Source: Bacteroidetes oral taxon 274 str. F0058
GTDB lineage: Bacteria; Bacteroidota; Bacteroidia; Bacteroidales; Paludibacteraceae
Assembly: GCA_000163695.1 (NCBI GenBank)
Contig: GG774889.1
Coordinates: 874,515 to 938,514 of the forward strand
DNA length: 64,000 nt
Direction: 5' to 3'
The notes beneath the pieces are model-generated. The model ran no database searches. It had not been told where the DNA came from and saw only the letters and a list, made by a program, of their open reading frames with translations. This document shows, piece by piece, positions 16,835-24,825 of the stretch. Made by a program: the position numbers and the translations under genes. The first letter of the stretch is position 1, and the number at the start of each line of letters is the position of its first letter.

Positions 16835-18943
16835 ATGGCAACATTAGGAAGGATTAGAAATCACGGGGTTTTGCTCCTTATTGTGATTGGTGTAGCGCTG
16901 TTAATTTTCATTGTAACGGATTTTGTCAATAATGGCTCTACTTTTTTTAGAGAACAAAAAGCGAATGTAGGCAGCATCGACGGAGATAAAGTTAAGTATA
17001 ACGACTTTTTGGCTTCGTTGAACCAGATGCAGGATTTCTACAAAGTAGAGAGGGGGCAGAATATAGACGACCAAATGTCCGAGCAGATAAGACAAGAGGT
17101 TTGGAATCAGATTGTTATGAGGCAGGTTGTAGAAAAAGACGCTCGTAATATCGGTATGGGGGTATCAAAGCAAGAGTTATCGGACTTGATAATGAGCAAA
17201 AACCCGAGTCCGCTGATTATGATGCGTCCCGTATTTCAGAATCCCGAGACGGGTATGTTCGACCCGAATATCGTTGCCAACTTCATAAAAGAATTGGAGA
17301 GTGCCGACGGCAACAAAAATGCCAATCCCGAACAAGTTGTCCTGATGAAAAACTACTGGAAGTTTATCGAAACCAATGTAAAATTCGGCTCATTATTCGA
17401 AAAATATAACACACTGCTTACTAAATCGTTGGTAACCAATACTAAGGAAGCTCAGTTTGCCTATAACAATTCGAAGTATTCGGTAGATGTGCTGTATGCT
17501 ATGAAGCCCTATTTTACTATCGCCGACAGTACTGTCAAAGTTGCCGATAGCGAAGTGGAGGCTCTGTATAAAAAGAAGAAAGAACAGTTCAAGCAAGACC
17601 CTTATGTGGATATAGATTTCGTAGTCTTTCCCATCAAGCCTTCGAAAGAGGATATTGATGCTGTCAGAAAGCAGATAGAGACGGCAAAAGTAGGTTTTGC
17701 CGCCGTCAACGACTCTCTTCTGACCGATACGGTCAATTTCAATTCCGATGTACCGTACAGAGACGTATTCCTTGCTCAGGGCGATATACCGAGCGACCTG
17801 AGAGACTTTGCTTTCTCTGCCGACAGAGGCGTAGTATTCGGACCGGTGTTTGTAGACAATACTTTCAAAATAGCAAAAGTGGTGGATACCAAGCAGATGC
17901 CGGACTCGGTAAAACTTAGTTTTATAGCCATACAAGAGGCTACCGCCGAGGCAACCAAAGCTAAGGTCGATTCCGTATTGGGTTTGGCAAAACAAACGCC
18001 GTTCGCTACGTTGGCACAACAATATTCTGCCGACAAACAGTCGGGTAGCAGAGGAGGGGACATCGGTTGGGTACGTCAGGTTACCTTATCGCCCGAACTG
18101 CTGCGTAAGGTATCGGCTGCTGCTATAAATGAGCCTTTTGTGATGAGTCAGGGCAGTGCTGCAAGTATTTTTGTGGTAACGGAGCGTACCAAACCCGTAA
18201 AAATGGTAAAACTCGCTGTGATAGAGCGTAATGTGGCCACAAGTAACGGTACTCAAGCTAAGATATTCCAAGAAGCAAAACAGTTTGCAGGCTTGTTGGG
18301 CGGAAACGGTAGCGATTTCGACAAAAAAGCAAAAGAAAAAAACTATCAGGTGATACCTGCAAATACGATAGACAGGAACTTCCCGCGTCTGCTGAATATT
18401 CCCGAAACACGTCAGGTAATACGTTGGGCGTTCGATAGTAAGGTGGGAGCTACCTCCGACGTGTTTGAGTGTGGCGATAACCTCGTTGTTGCCACCGTAA
18501 AGCGAATGAACAAAGAGGGTTACAAAACTCTTGACGAAGTGAAGCCCCAACTGCTGTCTGAGCTACGCAAAGATAAGAAGTTCGATATGATGAAGGGCTT
18601 ATTCGCAGGTAAGACAATAGATAGACTCAGAGACGAAGGATTGTCGGTAGATACGGTCAAAGGACTTACATTTGCTTCCAATTCGGCAGGTTCGCTTGGT
18701 TTCGATGCGGCTATGATAGCCAACGCTCCTTTTGCCGAAGTCAATAAGCTCTCGGCTCCGATGAAGGGTAATATAGGGGCATTCGTATTCCAAGTACTTT
18801 CGAAGACCGAAAACCCTGAACCGTTTGACCTAAAACAGATGAAATATGTCATAGGTCAACAAAACAGCGGATTGTTTTACTACGTACTGGAGGCACTCAA
18901 AAAGGCATACAAGGTCAAAGACGAAAGGTACAACTTATTCTAA
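16835..18943 (+). CDS. ppiD: PpiD/SurA-like peptidyl-prolyl isomerase
   Basis: A 702-residue protein anchored by one N-terminal membrane helix (about 12-30) with the bulk in the periplasm. A SurA_N-type chaperone segment follows the anchor (NVGSIDGDKVKYNDFLASLN). A parvulin domain lies near 345-450 (LAQQYSADKQSGSRGGDIGW is its signature). A second, degenerate PPIase-like region follows. It would assist folding of outer-membrane proteins at the inner-membrane exit. It has its own promoter and a strong terminator. Confidence 0.88.
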   Translation: MATLGRIRNHGVLLLIVIGVALLIFIVTDFVNNGSTFFREQKANVGSIDGDKVKYNDFLASLNQMQDFYKVERGQNIDDQMSEQIRQEVWNQIVMRQVVEKDARNIGMGVSKQELSDLIMSKNPSPLIMMRPVFQNPETGMFDPNIVANFIKELESADGNKNANPEQVVLMKNYWKFIETNVKFGSLFEKYNTLLTKSLVTNTKEAQFAYNNSKYSVDVLYAMKPYFTIADSTVKVADSEVEALYKKKKEQFKQDPYVDIDFVVFPIKPSKEDIDAVRKQIETAKVGFAAVNDSLLTDTVNFNSDVPYRDVFLAQGDIPSDLRDFAFSADRGVVFGPVFVDNTFKIAKVVDTKQMPDSVKLSFIAIQEATAEATKAKVDSVLGLAKQTPFATLAQQYSADKQSGSRGGDIGWVRQVTLSPELLRKVSAAAINEPFVMSQGSAASIFVVTERTKPVKMVKLAVIERNVATSNGTQAKIFQEAKQFAGLLGGNGSDFDKKAKEKNYQVIPANTIDRNFPRLLNIPETRQVIRWAFDSKVGATSDVFECGDNLVVATVKRMNKEGYKTLDEVKPQLLSELRKDKKFDMMKGLFAGKTIDRLRDEGLSVDTVKGLTFASNSAGSLGFDAAMIANAPFAEVNKLSAPMKGNIGAFVFQVLSKTENPEPFDLKQMKYVIGQQNSGLFYYVLEALKKAYKVKDERYNLF

Positions 18944-18978
18944 ATTCGAGAGAGACATAGTTGTTTTAATGTATAAAG

Positions 18979-19008
18979 AGAGGGGTAGCAAGTTACCCTT
19001 CTTTTTTT
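18979..19008 (+). terminator. intrinsic terminator after ppiD
   Basis: A 9-bp stem (AGAGGGGTA / TACCCTTCT, one wobble) has a 6-base loop followed by seven Ts. It sits between convergent genes. The minus-strand side is also A/T rich, so it may act in both directions. Confidence 0.75.
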
Positions 19009-19013
19009 GTCTG

Positions 19014-19625
19014 TTATCGGAGGTAGATACGTGCTTCGTGTGCAGTATTGAAAAGCAGGTCGAGGATACTCAGATTGGGTTTGAAGCCGTATTTGTACGA
19101 AAATACCTGATAGTACGGCTTATTCACTATGTCGGGCAGTAGCTTGAAGTGGCTTTTTGCTGAAAATTCCTGAAGTAGGTCGATATCGCCCTCTCCGACG
19201 TCTTTTGTATAGTGTGTCGATAATGAGATGTTAATGTCTTGATAGTTGAGACATTGTAGTATCTTTTGCTGCAGGTCGAGATTGAAGTCTACCAGAAACT
19301 TATATCGGGCGGAATATAAGGGCAAAAATTCGTCTGCAAAATATTCGAAGAAAGCCGATGAGCTGTAGGCACTCTCGATAGCTCGGTAGTGCATTGTCTG
19401 CCAATCGGTATGCGACGCTATCCTGATGTCTTTTACAAGTGTTTTGCCTTCTCCTTTTTCGACAGGTATGGTAAGAGTCTCTATACCGTTGGCAGTGGCT
19501 ATATAACACCTGTTGGCGTATGTCTGCTTTCGGTATGAGCCATACACTTCTATTTGGCAATCGTGGTGTATAAGGTAGTGATAATAGGCTATCGGGGCGG
19601 CATAGCAGAGTGGCAGCAGTATCAT
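19014..19625 (-). CDS. WbqC-like family protein
   Basis: A 203-residue product, starting at the ATG whose A overlaps the preceding stop (ATGA, 19622-19625). The frame is open further upstream, but that part is antisense-like sequence over the neighbouring gene. The N terminus CYAAPIAYYHYLIHH and the segments YANRCYIATANGIETLTIPVE and IASHTDWQTMHYRAIESAY match the WbqC pattern of Bacteroidota. WbqC proteins are predicted to act in surface sugar or amino-sugar modification; the reaction is unknown. It is the last gene of a coupled operon with DUF6048 and DUF6452. Confidence 0.75.
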   Translation of the reverse strand: MILLPLCYAAPIAYYHYLIHHDCQIEVYGSYRKQTYANRCYIATANGIETLTIPVEKGEGKTLVKDIRIASHTDWQTMHYRAIESAYSSSAFFEYFADEFLPLYSARYKFLVDFNLDLQQKILQCLNYQDINISLSTHYTKDVGEGDIDLLQEFSAKSHFKLLPDIVNKPYYQVFSYKYGFKPNLSILDLLFNTAHEARIYLR

Positions 19626-20377
19626 TTTCGGTCTGTCTGTGTGGCGGTTTTGGCTCTCTCTGCCTTGGTGCGTAATGTGTATCCCAGTGTGTAGTTGAAA
19701 GCAAACTGTGCTCCCTGTGTGAATCCATATCCTGGTGTCCACCAGAGCTGTGTCTTGTTCTTTGCGTGAAAAGCCGTCTTTAACCGTACGCTCCAACCCA
19801 TAGTAAGACCTCTGTATATATCTACACGTATCCCGCCGACTATCTCTATCCAGCCCGCATAGGTGGATTTGGCTGCGAAGTCGTGTGTCTTGCTTCCCTG
19901 CCAATAGTCGGAGTTGTACTTTACGTTAGTCATAGCATAGTCTACAACCCCTATGCCGTAACGTACACCCAGAAACGGATATGAACGTATCAGACGAGGA
20001 GTCCCTTCTTTTGTGGCATTGTTTAGTAGATTATAGTTCATGCCCAGCCGTACGAATGGAGCCGATGCCCTGTAGCCCTGTCCACCGGCAAGGTTTACCG
20101 ATATGTTGCCCATACCTGCTTCTACTATGGGGAATAGCTTGTCGTACAGATTGATATCTGCCTGAAACTCGAAAGTGTTTATGTTCTTGTTTGCTATACG
20201 TCCCATAAATGGCGAAAATATATCGGCATGCACCGATACTGCTCTGTATGCCTTGCCTTTGTAGATGTTTCGGATATCTTTTTCGACTGCGGTAGAATCT
20301 CCCTGTGCCCAAGCAGTAGCCTGAACAAGAGCTAAGTATAGAAAAACGACAGACACTTTTATAAATCTTTTCATCAC
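19622..20377 (-). CDS. DUF6048 family outer-membrane protein
   Basis: A 251-residue protein with a signal peptide ending near TAWAQG (about residue 25). The rest alternates short hydrophobic strands with GYGFTQGAQFAFNYTLGYTL at the end, as expected for an 8-stranded outer-membrane barrel. It pairs with the DUF6452 lipoprotein just upstream, with a 4-base overlap (ATGA) at both ends of the gene, so three genes are translationally coupled. No enzymatic motif is visible. Confidence 0.7.
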   Translation of the reverse strand: MMKRFIKVSVVFLYLALVQATAWAQGDSTAVEKDIRNIYKGKAYRAVSVHADIFSPFMGRIANKNINTFEFQADINLYDKLFPIVEAGMGNISVNLAGGQGYRASAPFVRLGMNYNLLNNATKEGTPRLIRSYPFLGVRYGIGVVDYAMTNVKYNSDYWQGSKTHDFAAKSTYAGWIEIVGGIRVDIYRGLTMGWSVRLKTAFHAKNKTQLWWTPGYGFTQGAQFAFNYTLGYTLRTKAERAKTATQTDRK

Positions 20378-20883
20378 TCTACTTTGAAATATATTTTTAC
20401 CTGATTGGCTGTTTTGTTGTCGGCAATCCTACTTATGGCTATTTTGACGGAATCTATACGGTTTTGGGTGAATCGTATGTCTTTGATGTCGTGTATTACC
20501 TTTACTCCGCATTCGAGTGAAAGCAGCTGCTCGGTATTGTCGTGTATGAACGTGATAGTATCAGCCTTCAAATTATCTTTTTGTATCACAAATGAAGTAT
20601 TTTTTTCGAATGATTTCAGTGGCAGCCTCGCAGCAGAGATGGAGAGTGTGTCGTTGATGAACGAGTCGCTGCCGACACCTTTTATCCTGATGGTGTCTGT
20701 AAGTGTCTGAGCAGTATATTGTTGGTTTGCTCCCAATACGGGTTGAAAAAATGCTGTTCCTACGCTCGTACGTGTATCTTGCGTACAGTCGCCTTCTGCT
20801 TGGCAGGCGGCAAACAGAAAAGTAATGCAGATAGCGGCGGCAATGAGTGGGCTGTACAGTTTTTTTTGTGATATTATGTTCAT
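20374..20883 (-). CDS. DUF6452 family lipoprotein
   Basis: A 169-residue protein with a lipoprotein leader (lipobox LFAAC, cysteine near residue 27) followed by EGDCTQDTRTSVGTAFF, which is characteristic of the family. The body is beta rich: DTLSISAARLPLKSF, then a C-terminal strand ANQVKIYFKVE. Its genetic coupling to the DUF6048 barrel suggests a lipoprotein-barrel pair in the outer membrane; function unknown. Confidence 0.7.
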   Translation of the reverse strand: MNIISQKKLYSPLIAAAICITFLFAACQAEGDCTQDTRTSVGTAFFQPVLGANQQYTAQTLTDTIRIKGVGSDSFINDTLSISAARLPLKSFEKNTSFVIQKDNLKADTITFIHDNTEQLLSLECGVKVIHDIKDIRFTQNRIDSVKIAISRIADNKTANQVKIYFKVE

Positions 20884-20885
20884 TT

Positions 20886-21407
20886 TTAGAGTATTATTCG
20901 TCCTATTTCGTTTTTGAGTAGTTGTATGGCGCTTTTGGTTGGGGTTTGTGGAACCTCATTGTATGTTTTGATGATGGTCTGAGCCAGATTGATTGCTTTG
21001 TCGGTGGCATTCACCTGTGTAGCACAGATATTAATCAGTTGCATAACGTTGTTTTTGGCGTCTACTACGGCTTGCCAAGCTTGTGGGCTGACGTATACCT
21101 GCTGCGATACATTGTGTTCGAATTCTTCGCGTATGACGCGTAATAGTTTGATTTGTAGCTCGAAGCTCGACATATCCGACTCCATCTCGCGATTGAAAAT
21201 CTCGTCGGGCGAGGTACGTTCCAGAAAAAGCACAAGACGTTCGTATGCACTGAGCCTTATCGGTGCAATCACTTTATAATTAGACATATCTGCCTCCGCT
21301 TCGAGTTTGAGTTTCTCCAATTTGATAGGGCGATTTATGAGCCAATAGGCTATAAGTAAGACCGTTACGCACGGAAGAAGGAATTTTGCTATCTCTACTG
21401 CTGCCAT
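20886..21407 (-). CDS. membrane-anchored helical protein of a Bacteroidota-specific family (DUF7935-like)
   Basis: The start is taken at MAAVEIAKFL (21405-21407); an upstream ATG would add 14 residues. The product is 173 residues, with an N-terminal transmembrane helix (about 6-24) followed by an amphipathic alpha-helical region. Conserved-looking elements are IAPIRLSAYERLVLFLERTSP and VSPQAWQAVVDAKNNVMQL. I recognise this as a small family seen beside envelope genes in Bacteroidota, but the domain name is from memory and no function is known. It lies 2 bases upstream of the DUF6452 gene and is probably the first gene of that operon. Confidence 0.55.
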   Translation of the reverse strand: MAAVEIAKFLLPCVTVLLIAYWLINRPIKLEKLKLEAEADMSNYKVIAPIRLSAYERLVLFLERTSPDEIFNREMESDMSSFELQIKLLRVIREEFEHNVSQQVYVSPQAWQAVVDAKNNVMQLINICATQVNATDKAINLAQTIIKTYNEVPQTPTKSAIQLLKNEIGRIIL

Positions 21408-21561
21408 TATTTTTTCGGATAATTTTTTGTAAATAAAATAAAGATACAAAAATAAAAAAAAAATACCAATTTTCTGATTTTATTGTCAACATATTGGGGA
21501 AAAATATCTAATTTTGGAAAAAATTAAAATCGTGTCGAATATTGTATAAAAAACTCTTTAT

Positions 21562-22233
21562 ATGAGAAAGCATATTCCTAATATATTGACTTTGTGTAAT
21601 TTGTGCTCCGGATGTCTGGCTGTACTGTCGGCTTTTTACGATGATTATTCGTATGCTCTTATATTTGTGCTCGTTTCGGCGGTCTTCGACTTTATGGACG
21701 GTTTCGCGGCTCGTCTGCTGAAAGTGTATTCGCCTCTGGGCAAAGAGCTTGATTCGCTTGCCGATGTCATAAGTTTCGGCTTCGCTCCGGCTATGGTGGC
21801 TGTTAATTTACTCGAAGGTTTGGGAGGATATTGGAGGTTTTTGGGCTTGCTGATAGCGGCTTTTTCGGCTCTGCGGCTTGCCAAATTCAATATAGACGAC
21901 AGGCAGACAAGCTCTTTCATAGGGTTTCCTACACCGGCAAATGCCATATTCTGGTTAGGTCTCGGTTTTGCTTACTATCGTTTTTTTTACTATAATTATT
22001 GGTATACGCTGATACTCGTGGCGACGACTTGTTACTTGCTTGTAGCCGAATTGCCGATGTTTTCGTTGAAGTTCAAGACCTATTCTTTGGGCGAAAATAT
22101 TTGGCGATATCTTCTGATAGCTATTTTGGTTATTCTGCTGGCGTTGTTCCGTTTGGAGGCGATGTCGTGGATAATAGTTGCCTATATCGTGCTTTCGTTA
22201 TTGAAGTTACTTGTAGAGCGTAAGCGGCAGTAG
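21562..22233 (+). CDS. pssA: CDP-diacylglycerol-serine O-phosphatidyltransferase
   Basis: A 223-residue integral membrane enzyme. The CDP-alcohol phosphotransferase motif D-x2-D-G-x2-A-R-x8-G-x3-D-x3-D is seen in the segment from DFMDGFAARLL through GKELDSLAD (about residues 43-69). The N terminus RKHIPNILTLCNLCSGCLA is typical of PssA type I. It makes phosphatidylserine, the precursor of phosphatidylethanolamine, in the inner membrane. It is the last core gene before the AT-rich island. Confidence 0.93.
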   Translation: MRKHIPNILTLCNLCSGCLAVLSAFYDDYSYALIFVLVSAVFDFMDGFAARLLKVYSPLGKELDSLADVISFGFAPAMVAVNLLEGLGGYWRFLGLLIAAFSALRLAKFNIDDRQTSSFIGFPTPANAIFWLGLGFAYYRFFYYNYWYTLILVATTCYLLVAELPMFSLKFKTYSLGENIWRYLLIAILVILLALFRLEAMSWIIVAYIVLSLLKLLVERKRQ

Positions 22234-22298
22234 GTCAGATGATTATCGTTGTGTTGCGGTAATTTGGCAAAAAATATCGAAAAAAATGCAAAAAATAT

Positions 22299-22329
22299 TT
22301 TGTTGCTACAATTTATTTGTATATTTTTG
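22299..22329 (+). promoter_or_regulatory. near-perfect consensus promoter at the island's left edge
   Basis: TTTG at 22299-22302, exactly 19 bases, then TATTTTTG at 22322-22329. This is the best match to TTTG-N19-TAnnTTTG in the window. It drives into a 33-codon remnant and then the first island gene. The 22234-22554 stretch otherwise holds no intact gene. Confidence 0.7.
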
Positions 22330-22376
22330 CATTCGATAGATAAAATATTTTTTTAACCATTAAAAGATAGAGTATT

Positions 22377-22478
22377 ATGAGAGTATTGGTGCTTTCTGTG
22401 TTTTTTCAGCTATGCTGCGTATGTTTATTCGGTCAACAGGAGTTCCTACTTTATATGCATTCCACTCGCATTTATTGA
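22377..22478 (+). pseudogene. 33-codon signal-peptide-only frame
   Basis: The ATG at 22377 opens a frame of 33 codons reading as a signal peptide (MRVLVLSVFFQLCCVCLFGQ) with only 13 residues of mature sequence before TGA. It sits 47 bases after the best consensus promoter in the window. It is most simply the 5' stump of a secreted-protein gene whose body was lost and replaced by the family A gene at 22555. A leader-peptide role cannot be excluded. Confidence 0.45.
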
Positions 22479-22554
22479 ATCTTCAACTGCTTATTCGGCA
22501 ATTAGGCATTTATTCAAGTCCATATCTTTATCAGATTCCTAAAAAGTCCAAACA

Positions 22555-23049
22555 ATGAAGAAATTATTAGTAATAGTATGTTTAGAAATATTGGTATTTA
22601 GTTTTTGTTCCATTCACAAATCTAATTCTAATGACAATAGTGTGAGAGTAGACAATTTTGGACATGGACAAATACACAATGTGCAAGTGCGTGATTTTTC
22701 GGAAATACCCAAAGGCTTATTGTATAATATCGATGAAATGGGGAAGGACAATTCCTCTATACTAAATGAATGCGAGGGAAAATATTTAAATTATATTTTC
22801 AACATAGACCCGCAAGATTTTAATCTTGTTGGCAAACAAGTAGGCTTTATTACAAGAGGTAAAACATATTATTTCAAAGAGACACGAGAACGTTTTTATA
22901 GTAATTCCACGATTGTTGGTGGTAGCAGTTTGTATATTTTCAATGCCGAACAAAAAGCCGAGAGCGGCGGTTATGACGCGGCAATTGTGTATTGGAGTAA
23001 ATTTTCACTTCCAATAGAAGATGTCGTCAAAAGGCTAAAAAAACATTAA
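22555..23049 (+). CDS. secreted family A protein, copy 1
   Basis: A 164-residue protein with a leader (about 1-20) and a possible lipobox-like FSFCS. It is one of four paralogs in the island (also 25770, 27913, 31059). Shared features are an LNECEGKYLN-like segment, KQVGFI or KKVAFF near the middle, and a C-terminal block FNAEQKAESGGYDAAIVYWS ending P..DVVKRLKKH. I associate this family, from memory, with uncharacterised Bacteroidales proteins found among polymorphic-toxin immunity genes. There is no catalytic motif. Composition is much more AT rich than pssA next door. A 3' relic of another lipoprotein gene follows it. Confidence 0.65.
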   Translation: MKKLLVIVCLEILVFSFCSIHKSNSNDNSVRVDNFGHGQIHNVQVRDFSEIPKGLLYNIDEMGKDNSSILNECEGKYLNYIFNIDPQDFNLVGKQVGFITRGKTYYFKETRERFYSNSTIVGGSSLYIFNAEQKAESGGYDAAIVYWSKFSLPIEDVVKRLKKH

Positions 23050-23061
23050 TCAGTATTAGAT

Positions 23062-23091
23062 ATGTATCCTCCATACCAGAAACAGGGAAAA
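23062..23091 (+). repeat. 3' relic of the island lipoprotein family (MYPPYQKQ tail)
   Basis: ATGTATCCTCCATACCAGAA and the next bases recur at 27305 as the genuine 3' end of the lipoprotein gene 26858-27331. They recur as isolated relics here, at 26250 and at 28344, each just after a family A stop codon. Confidence 0.7.
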
Positions 23092-23121
23092 TAATTATTA
23101 AAAAAATAAATAAGAATATTT

Positions 23122-23379
23122 ATGGTAGTACACTTAACAATAGAAGAATATGATTTTCTGATAAACAATCTTTTAAAAGAATACCAATAATTTCTTTTGA
23201 AAATAAAAGTTGTGAAAAGAGGACAACATTTTATTGATATTTTTTTAGATGAAATAGTTGCCGATGAAATACGAGAATTATCCGGTGACGAAGTGGGCTC
23301 TCATTTTGATGAAAATTATATGCCTACAAAAGAAGGATGTATTTTAGAAAACTTTATAGATAAGTTTTATACAGGTTAA
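23122..23379 (+). pseudogene. small putative immunity-type gene interrupted by an in-frame stop
   Basis: The frame from ATG 23122 (MVVHLTIEEYDFLINNLLKE) hits TAA at 23188-23190, then stays open in the same frame to 23379. The second part includes RGQHFIDIFLDEIVADEIRE and a C terminus MPTKEGCILENFIDKFYTG. Both halves fit one 85-codon protein of a small soluble family that I recall from Rhs/T6SS immunity contexts (NYxxTKEGxxLExLIDxF). A TTG at 23197 could restart translation. The last codons (FYTG stop) recur at 24239 in front of the second family E gene, which marks a duplication boundary. Confidence 0.5.
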
Positions 23380-23383
23380 TCGC

Positions 23384-23716
23384 ATGAAATTTTGTTGTGG
23401 AGGCTTTGAAGGAGCATATTGTATAGGAAATCATTTTGGTATTAATATCAGAATGGTGAAATTTACTTCCCCTATTTTTCTTAATGGAGATTATAGGTTG
23501 TTTAATATCAGTCGTTTAGCTCGGAAGACTAAAAATAAAAGGGACGATATTCGATTTTGTATGACTATGGGATATGAAACATTTCGATTTGAGTTGTCTA
23601 CAATCATTATTTTTTGTCCTTTTTGTGGGGCAAATCTGTTCGATTTTTATACTGATGATAGTTACATCAATGAGATAGAAGGAGAAACTTTCACTATTTT
23701 CAAAAAACAGGTTTAA
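23384..23716 (+). CDS. family E small cytosolic protein, copy 1 (CxxC)
   Basis: A 110-residue protein without signal peptide. Cysteines at positions 4-5 (KFCCGGFEGAYC) and a C-terminal FCPFCGANLFDFY knuckle suggest one zinc site. MTMGYETFRFELSTIIIFC precedes the knuckle. A nearly identical copy lies 874 bases downstream. The CPFCG layout resembles several small immunity proteins, and the gene lies among putative immunity genes, but no function can be assigned from sequence. The 5' context (FYTG tail of the upstream gene) is shared with copy 2. Confidence 0.6.
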   Translation: MKFCCGGFEGAYCIGNHFGINIRMVKFTSPIFLNGDYRLFNISRLARKTKNKRDDIRFCMTMGYETFRFELSTIIIFCPFCGANLFDFYTDDSYINEIEGETFTIFKKQV

Positions 23717-23723
23717 TTCATTT

Positions 23724-24236
23724 ATGTACGAAAAAAGCGATAAGAGGCGGCTGTACAAGCTGATGGAATGCTATTTAGATGGTAAAATGAAAAATAAACA
23801 TATAAATATAATAGATAAGAGCTCTATCGAGAATTTAAGTTTATGGAGTTGTGAAAATAGCATTATAGAGCTTATTGATTTTAAATACAATGAGATACTG
23901 ATTCCAATAAAAATAAGTAATTGTATAATAAAAAAATTAGATATTTACGGATGTTGGTTCAAAAAAGGTTTTATTTTAGAAAAGTGTATAATAATTGATA
24001 CGATTATATATGAAATGGGAGGTCATAATAATATGGAAATACAACTTACAAACAATATATTTTGTAAGTTTATTGATTTCTTTGATTGCCATTTTATTGA
24101 AAAAGTAATAATTGAGAATAATATTTTTATGGAGGGTACAAATATTATCGGCAATCAAAATAAAGGATATAAAAATACCTTTGAAAAAGATCTGGTTTTG
24201 TTGAATAACATTGGCAATGTAGAAATAAATAATTAA
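23724..24236 (+). CDS. putative beta-helix (pentapeptide-like) protein
   Basis: A 170-residue protein with no signal peptide. After the N terminus MYEKSDKRRLYKLMECYLDG come repeated short strands with recurring N/C-I-I-x-K/D patterns (SNCIIKKLDIYGCWFKKGF, LEKCIIIDTIIYE, ENNIFMEGTNIIGNQN). These are suggestive of a right-handed beta-helix. It starts 7 bases after family E copy 1, so the pair is probably co-transcribed. A stump of a second copy of its 5' end follows family E copy 2 (24598). Unknown function. Confidence 0.5.
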   Translation: MYEKSDKRRLYKLMECYLDGKMKNKHINIIDKSSIENLSLWSCENSIIELIDFKYNEILIPIKISNCIIKKLDIYGCWFKKGFILEKCIIIDTIIYEMGGHNNMEIQLTNNIFCKFIDFFDCHFIEKVIIENNIFMEGTNIIGNQNKGYKNTFEKDLVLLNNIGNVEINN

Positions 24237-24257
24237 AGTTTTATACAGGTTAATCGC

Positions 24258-24590
24258 ATGAAATTTTGTTGTAACAGATTTGAAGGAGCATATTGTATAG
24301 GAAATCATTTTGGTATTAATATCAGAATGGTGAAATTTACCTCCCCTATTTTTCTTGATGGAGGCTATGAGTTGTTTAATATCAGTCGTTTGGCTCAAAA
24401 GACTAAAAATAAAAAAAAAGATATCATATTTTGTATGACTATGGGGTATGAGACATTTCGATTTGAATTATCGACAATCATTATTTTTTGTCCTTTTTGT
24501 GGGGTAAATCTGTTCGATTTTTATACTGATGATAGTTACATCAATGAGATAGAAGGAGAAACTTTCACTATTTTCAAAAAACAGGTTTAA
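24258..24590 (+). CDS. family E small cytosolic protein, copy 2 (CxxC)
   Basis: A 110-residue paralog of 23384-23716, differing at only about a dozen residues (for example KFCCNRFEGAYC and FCPFCGVNLFDF). The 20 bases upstream are also shared, including the last codons of the gene that precedes copy 1, so this is a tandem duplicate with an 874-base offset. Both copies are intact, so both may be expressed. Confidence 0.6.
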   Translation: MKFCCNRFEGAYCIGNHFGINIRMVKFTSPIFLDGGYELFNISRLAQKTKNKKKDIIFCMTMGYETFRFELSTIIIFCPFCGVNLFDFYTDDSYINEIEGETFTIFKKQV

Positions 24591-24597
24591 TTCATTT

Positions 24598-24642
24598 ATG
24601 TACAAAAAAAGGGATAAGAGACGAATGGTATTATTCTCCTGA
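24598..24642 (+). pseudogene. 5' stump of a second beta-helix-type gene
   Basis: ATG 24598 gives MYKKRDKRRMVLFS and stop. It matches MYEKSDKRR of the gene at 23724 in the same position after family E. It was broken by a junction into the 73-base repeat that also occurs at 30948. Confidence 0.6.
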
Positions 24643-24685
24643 TCAGTTGTAAAATTTTTATTCGATTTAAACCCTAAAAATATGG
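24613..24685 (+). repeat. 73-base island repeat, copy 1
   Basis: From GATAAGAG to CTAAAAATATGG, with a few substitutions, this matches 30948-31020 at equal length. Both copies end with an ATG that opens a different gene (24682 here, 31017/31059 there), so the repeat looks like an exchange point at the 5' side of cassettes. Confidence 0.75.
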
Positions 24686-24825
24686 CTTCTTTATCTCTTT
24701 GGTTAAATGGAATACCGAATATCGGTTTGCACCCTTATCTCTTATATGCCACAACTTGGGCGTATTCAGCAGGAATAAGACCTGATTTATTCTCGTATTA
24801 TTTAATAAATCCATACAGAAAGTAA
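24682..24825 (+). CDS. 47-residue peptide, possibly a gene fragment
   Basis: This frame opens with the ATG that ends the 73-base repeat and reads SLSLWLNGIPNIGLHPYLLY with an aromatic-rich C terminus ending INPYRK. Its TAA overlaps the next ATG (TAATG), so it could be translationally coupled to the gene at 24825. It has no signal peptide and I do not recognise it. It resembles a broken C-terminal piece of a larger protein more than a complete gene. Confidence 0.35.
   Translation: MASLSLWLNGIPNIGLHPYLLYATTWAYSAGIRPDLFSYYLINPYRK

Noticed and set aside
19626..19904. Upstream extension of the WbqC-like frame (93 extra codons)
   Set aside because: The extension overlaps the DUF6048 gene in another frame and is His/Arg/Gln rich with no family similarity. 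The ATGA overlap gives the natural start.
19622..20883. Toxin-antitoxin interpretation of the overlapping DUF6048/DUF6452 pair
   Set aside because: Both proteins have export signals and belong to envelope families; overlap alone does not indicate a toxin-antitoxin module.
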